A stretch of 34,822 nt of DNA from Bacteroidales bacterium (GTDB lineage: Bacteria; Bacteroidota; Bacteroidia; Bacteroidales; UBA1715). Location: NCBI GenBank assembly GCA_027858745.1, contig JAQICB010000093.1, positions 1-34,822 on the forward strand, in the 5' to 3' direction. The notes under the pieces are model-generated. The model was given only the letters and a program-made list of their open reading frames with translations, did not search any database and was not told the origin of the DNA. The position numbers were made by a program, and so were the translations under genes. Shown one piece after another: positions 34,713 through 34,822 of this stretch (positions are counted from its first letter, which is position 1; every line of letters begins with the position of its first letter).

Positions 34713-34822
34713 TAGACAAAAAGTAGGCTAATAATCTCCATAACACTTATTATCATTAGCTTTGGAGCAAATAAAAGCTTATGAATAAAAAAAGTGTATA
34801 AATTGTAACGGAATAAATACAA

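Noticed and set aside
1-34822. CRISPR array, tRNA, rRNA, integrase, transposase or phage genes
   Set aside because: None of these was found in reading both strands; apart from the C10 tract and the 13-base motif, no repeat pattern stood out.

Overview
The window is AT-rich DNA from a member of the Bacteroidota, most likely an anaerobic or microaerophilic Bacteroidales/Marinilabiliales-type organism. Three things point there. First, the gene content includes a two-subunit KorAB, an S46 dipeptidyl-peptidase, a LolE-type permease next to rbfA, a SiaB/SiaC pair, and a YihY protein with a C-terminal helical domain. Second, many genes have the phylum's TAnnTTTG -7 promoter element about 15-90 bases upstream, in a few cases with a TTTG -33 element. 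Third, Shine-Dalgarno sequences are weak or absent. No rRNA, tRNA, CRISPR array, integrase or intact insertion sequence was seen, and most of the window reads as core genome.

Layout. 168-3200: korA-korB (2-oxoacid:ferredoxin oxidoreductase) with its own promoter and a palindromic terminator. 3301-5423: proB and a divergent lipoprotein of unknown function. 5420-8438: a leftward block rbfA, methyltransferase, lolE-like permease, cvpA. 8526-11148: rightward pyrF and pgi, ending in a strong terminator. 11498-15391: a large secreted GH9 cellulase-like protein with a duplicated C-terminal module. 15475-17845: a SiaC-like phosphoprotein, a SiaB-like kinase fused to a second SiaC-like domain, and an AI-2E-family membrane protein. 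17877-22896: a compact leftward run (DUF2520 protein, KdsC-like phosphatase, UbiA prenyltransferase, Maf, S46 peptidase). 22986-25536: a beta-phosphoglucomutase-like HAD protein and a PhoR/PhoB-type two-component pair. 25611-27903: ablA-ablB for N-epsilon-acetyl-beta-lysine, with promoter and terminator. 27971-29305: PhoH-like PIN-ATPase. 29449-31164: ychF and a TRIC-family channel. 31562-34154: YihY family protein overlapping a secreted M28 peptidase. 34326-34712: a Bcp-type peroxiredoxin that ends early.

How the genes fit together. KorAB, pgi, the beta-PGM-like protein and the GH9 enzyme fit a sugar- and polysaccharide-using anaerobe. The S46 and M28 peptidases, both with signal peptides, fit peptide use outside the cytoplasm. 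AblAB implies osmolyte synthesis and so a saline or fluctuating habitat. The most unusual locus is the SiaB-SiaC fusion beside a free-standing SiaC, directly upstream of the GH9 gene. It looks like a kinase that carries a copy of its own substrate domain, with the Thr phosphosite replaced by Ser in the fused copy.

All calls come from reading the sequence and recalling family motifs; no database search was run. Where an open frame began at TTG or GTG, I moved the start to the first sensible ATG.
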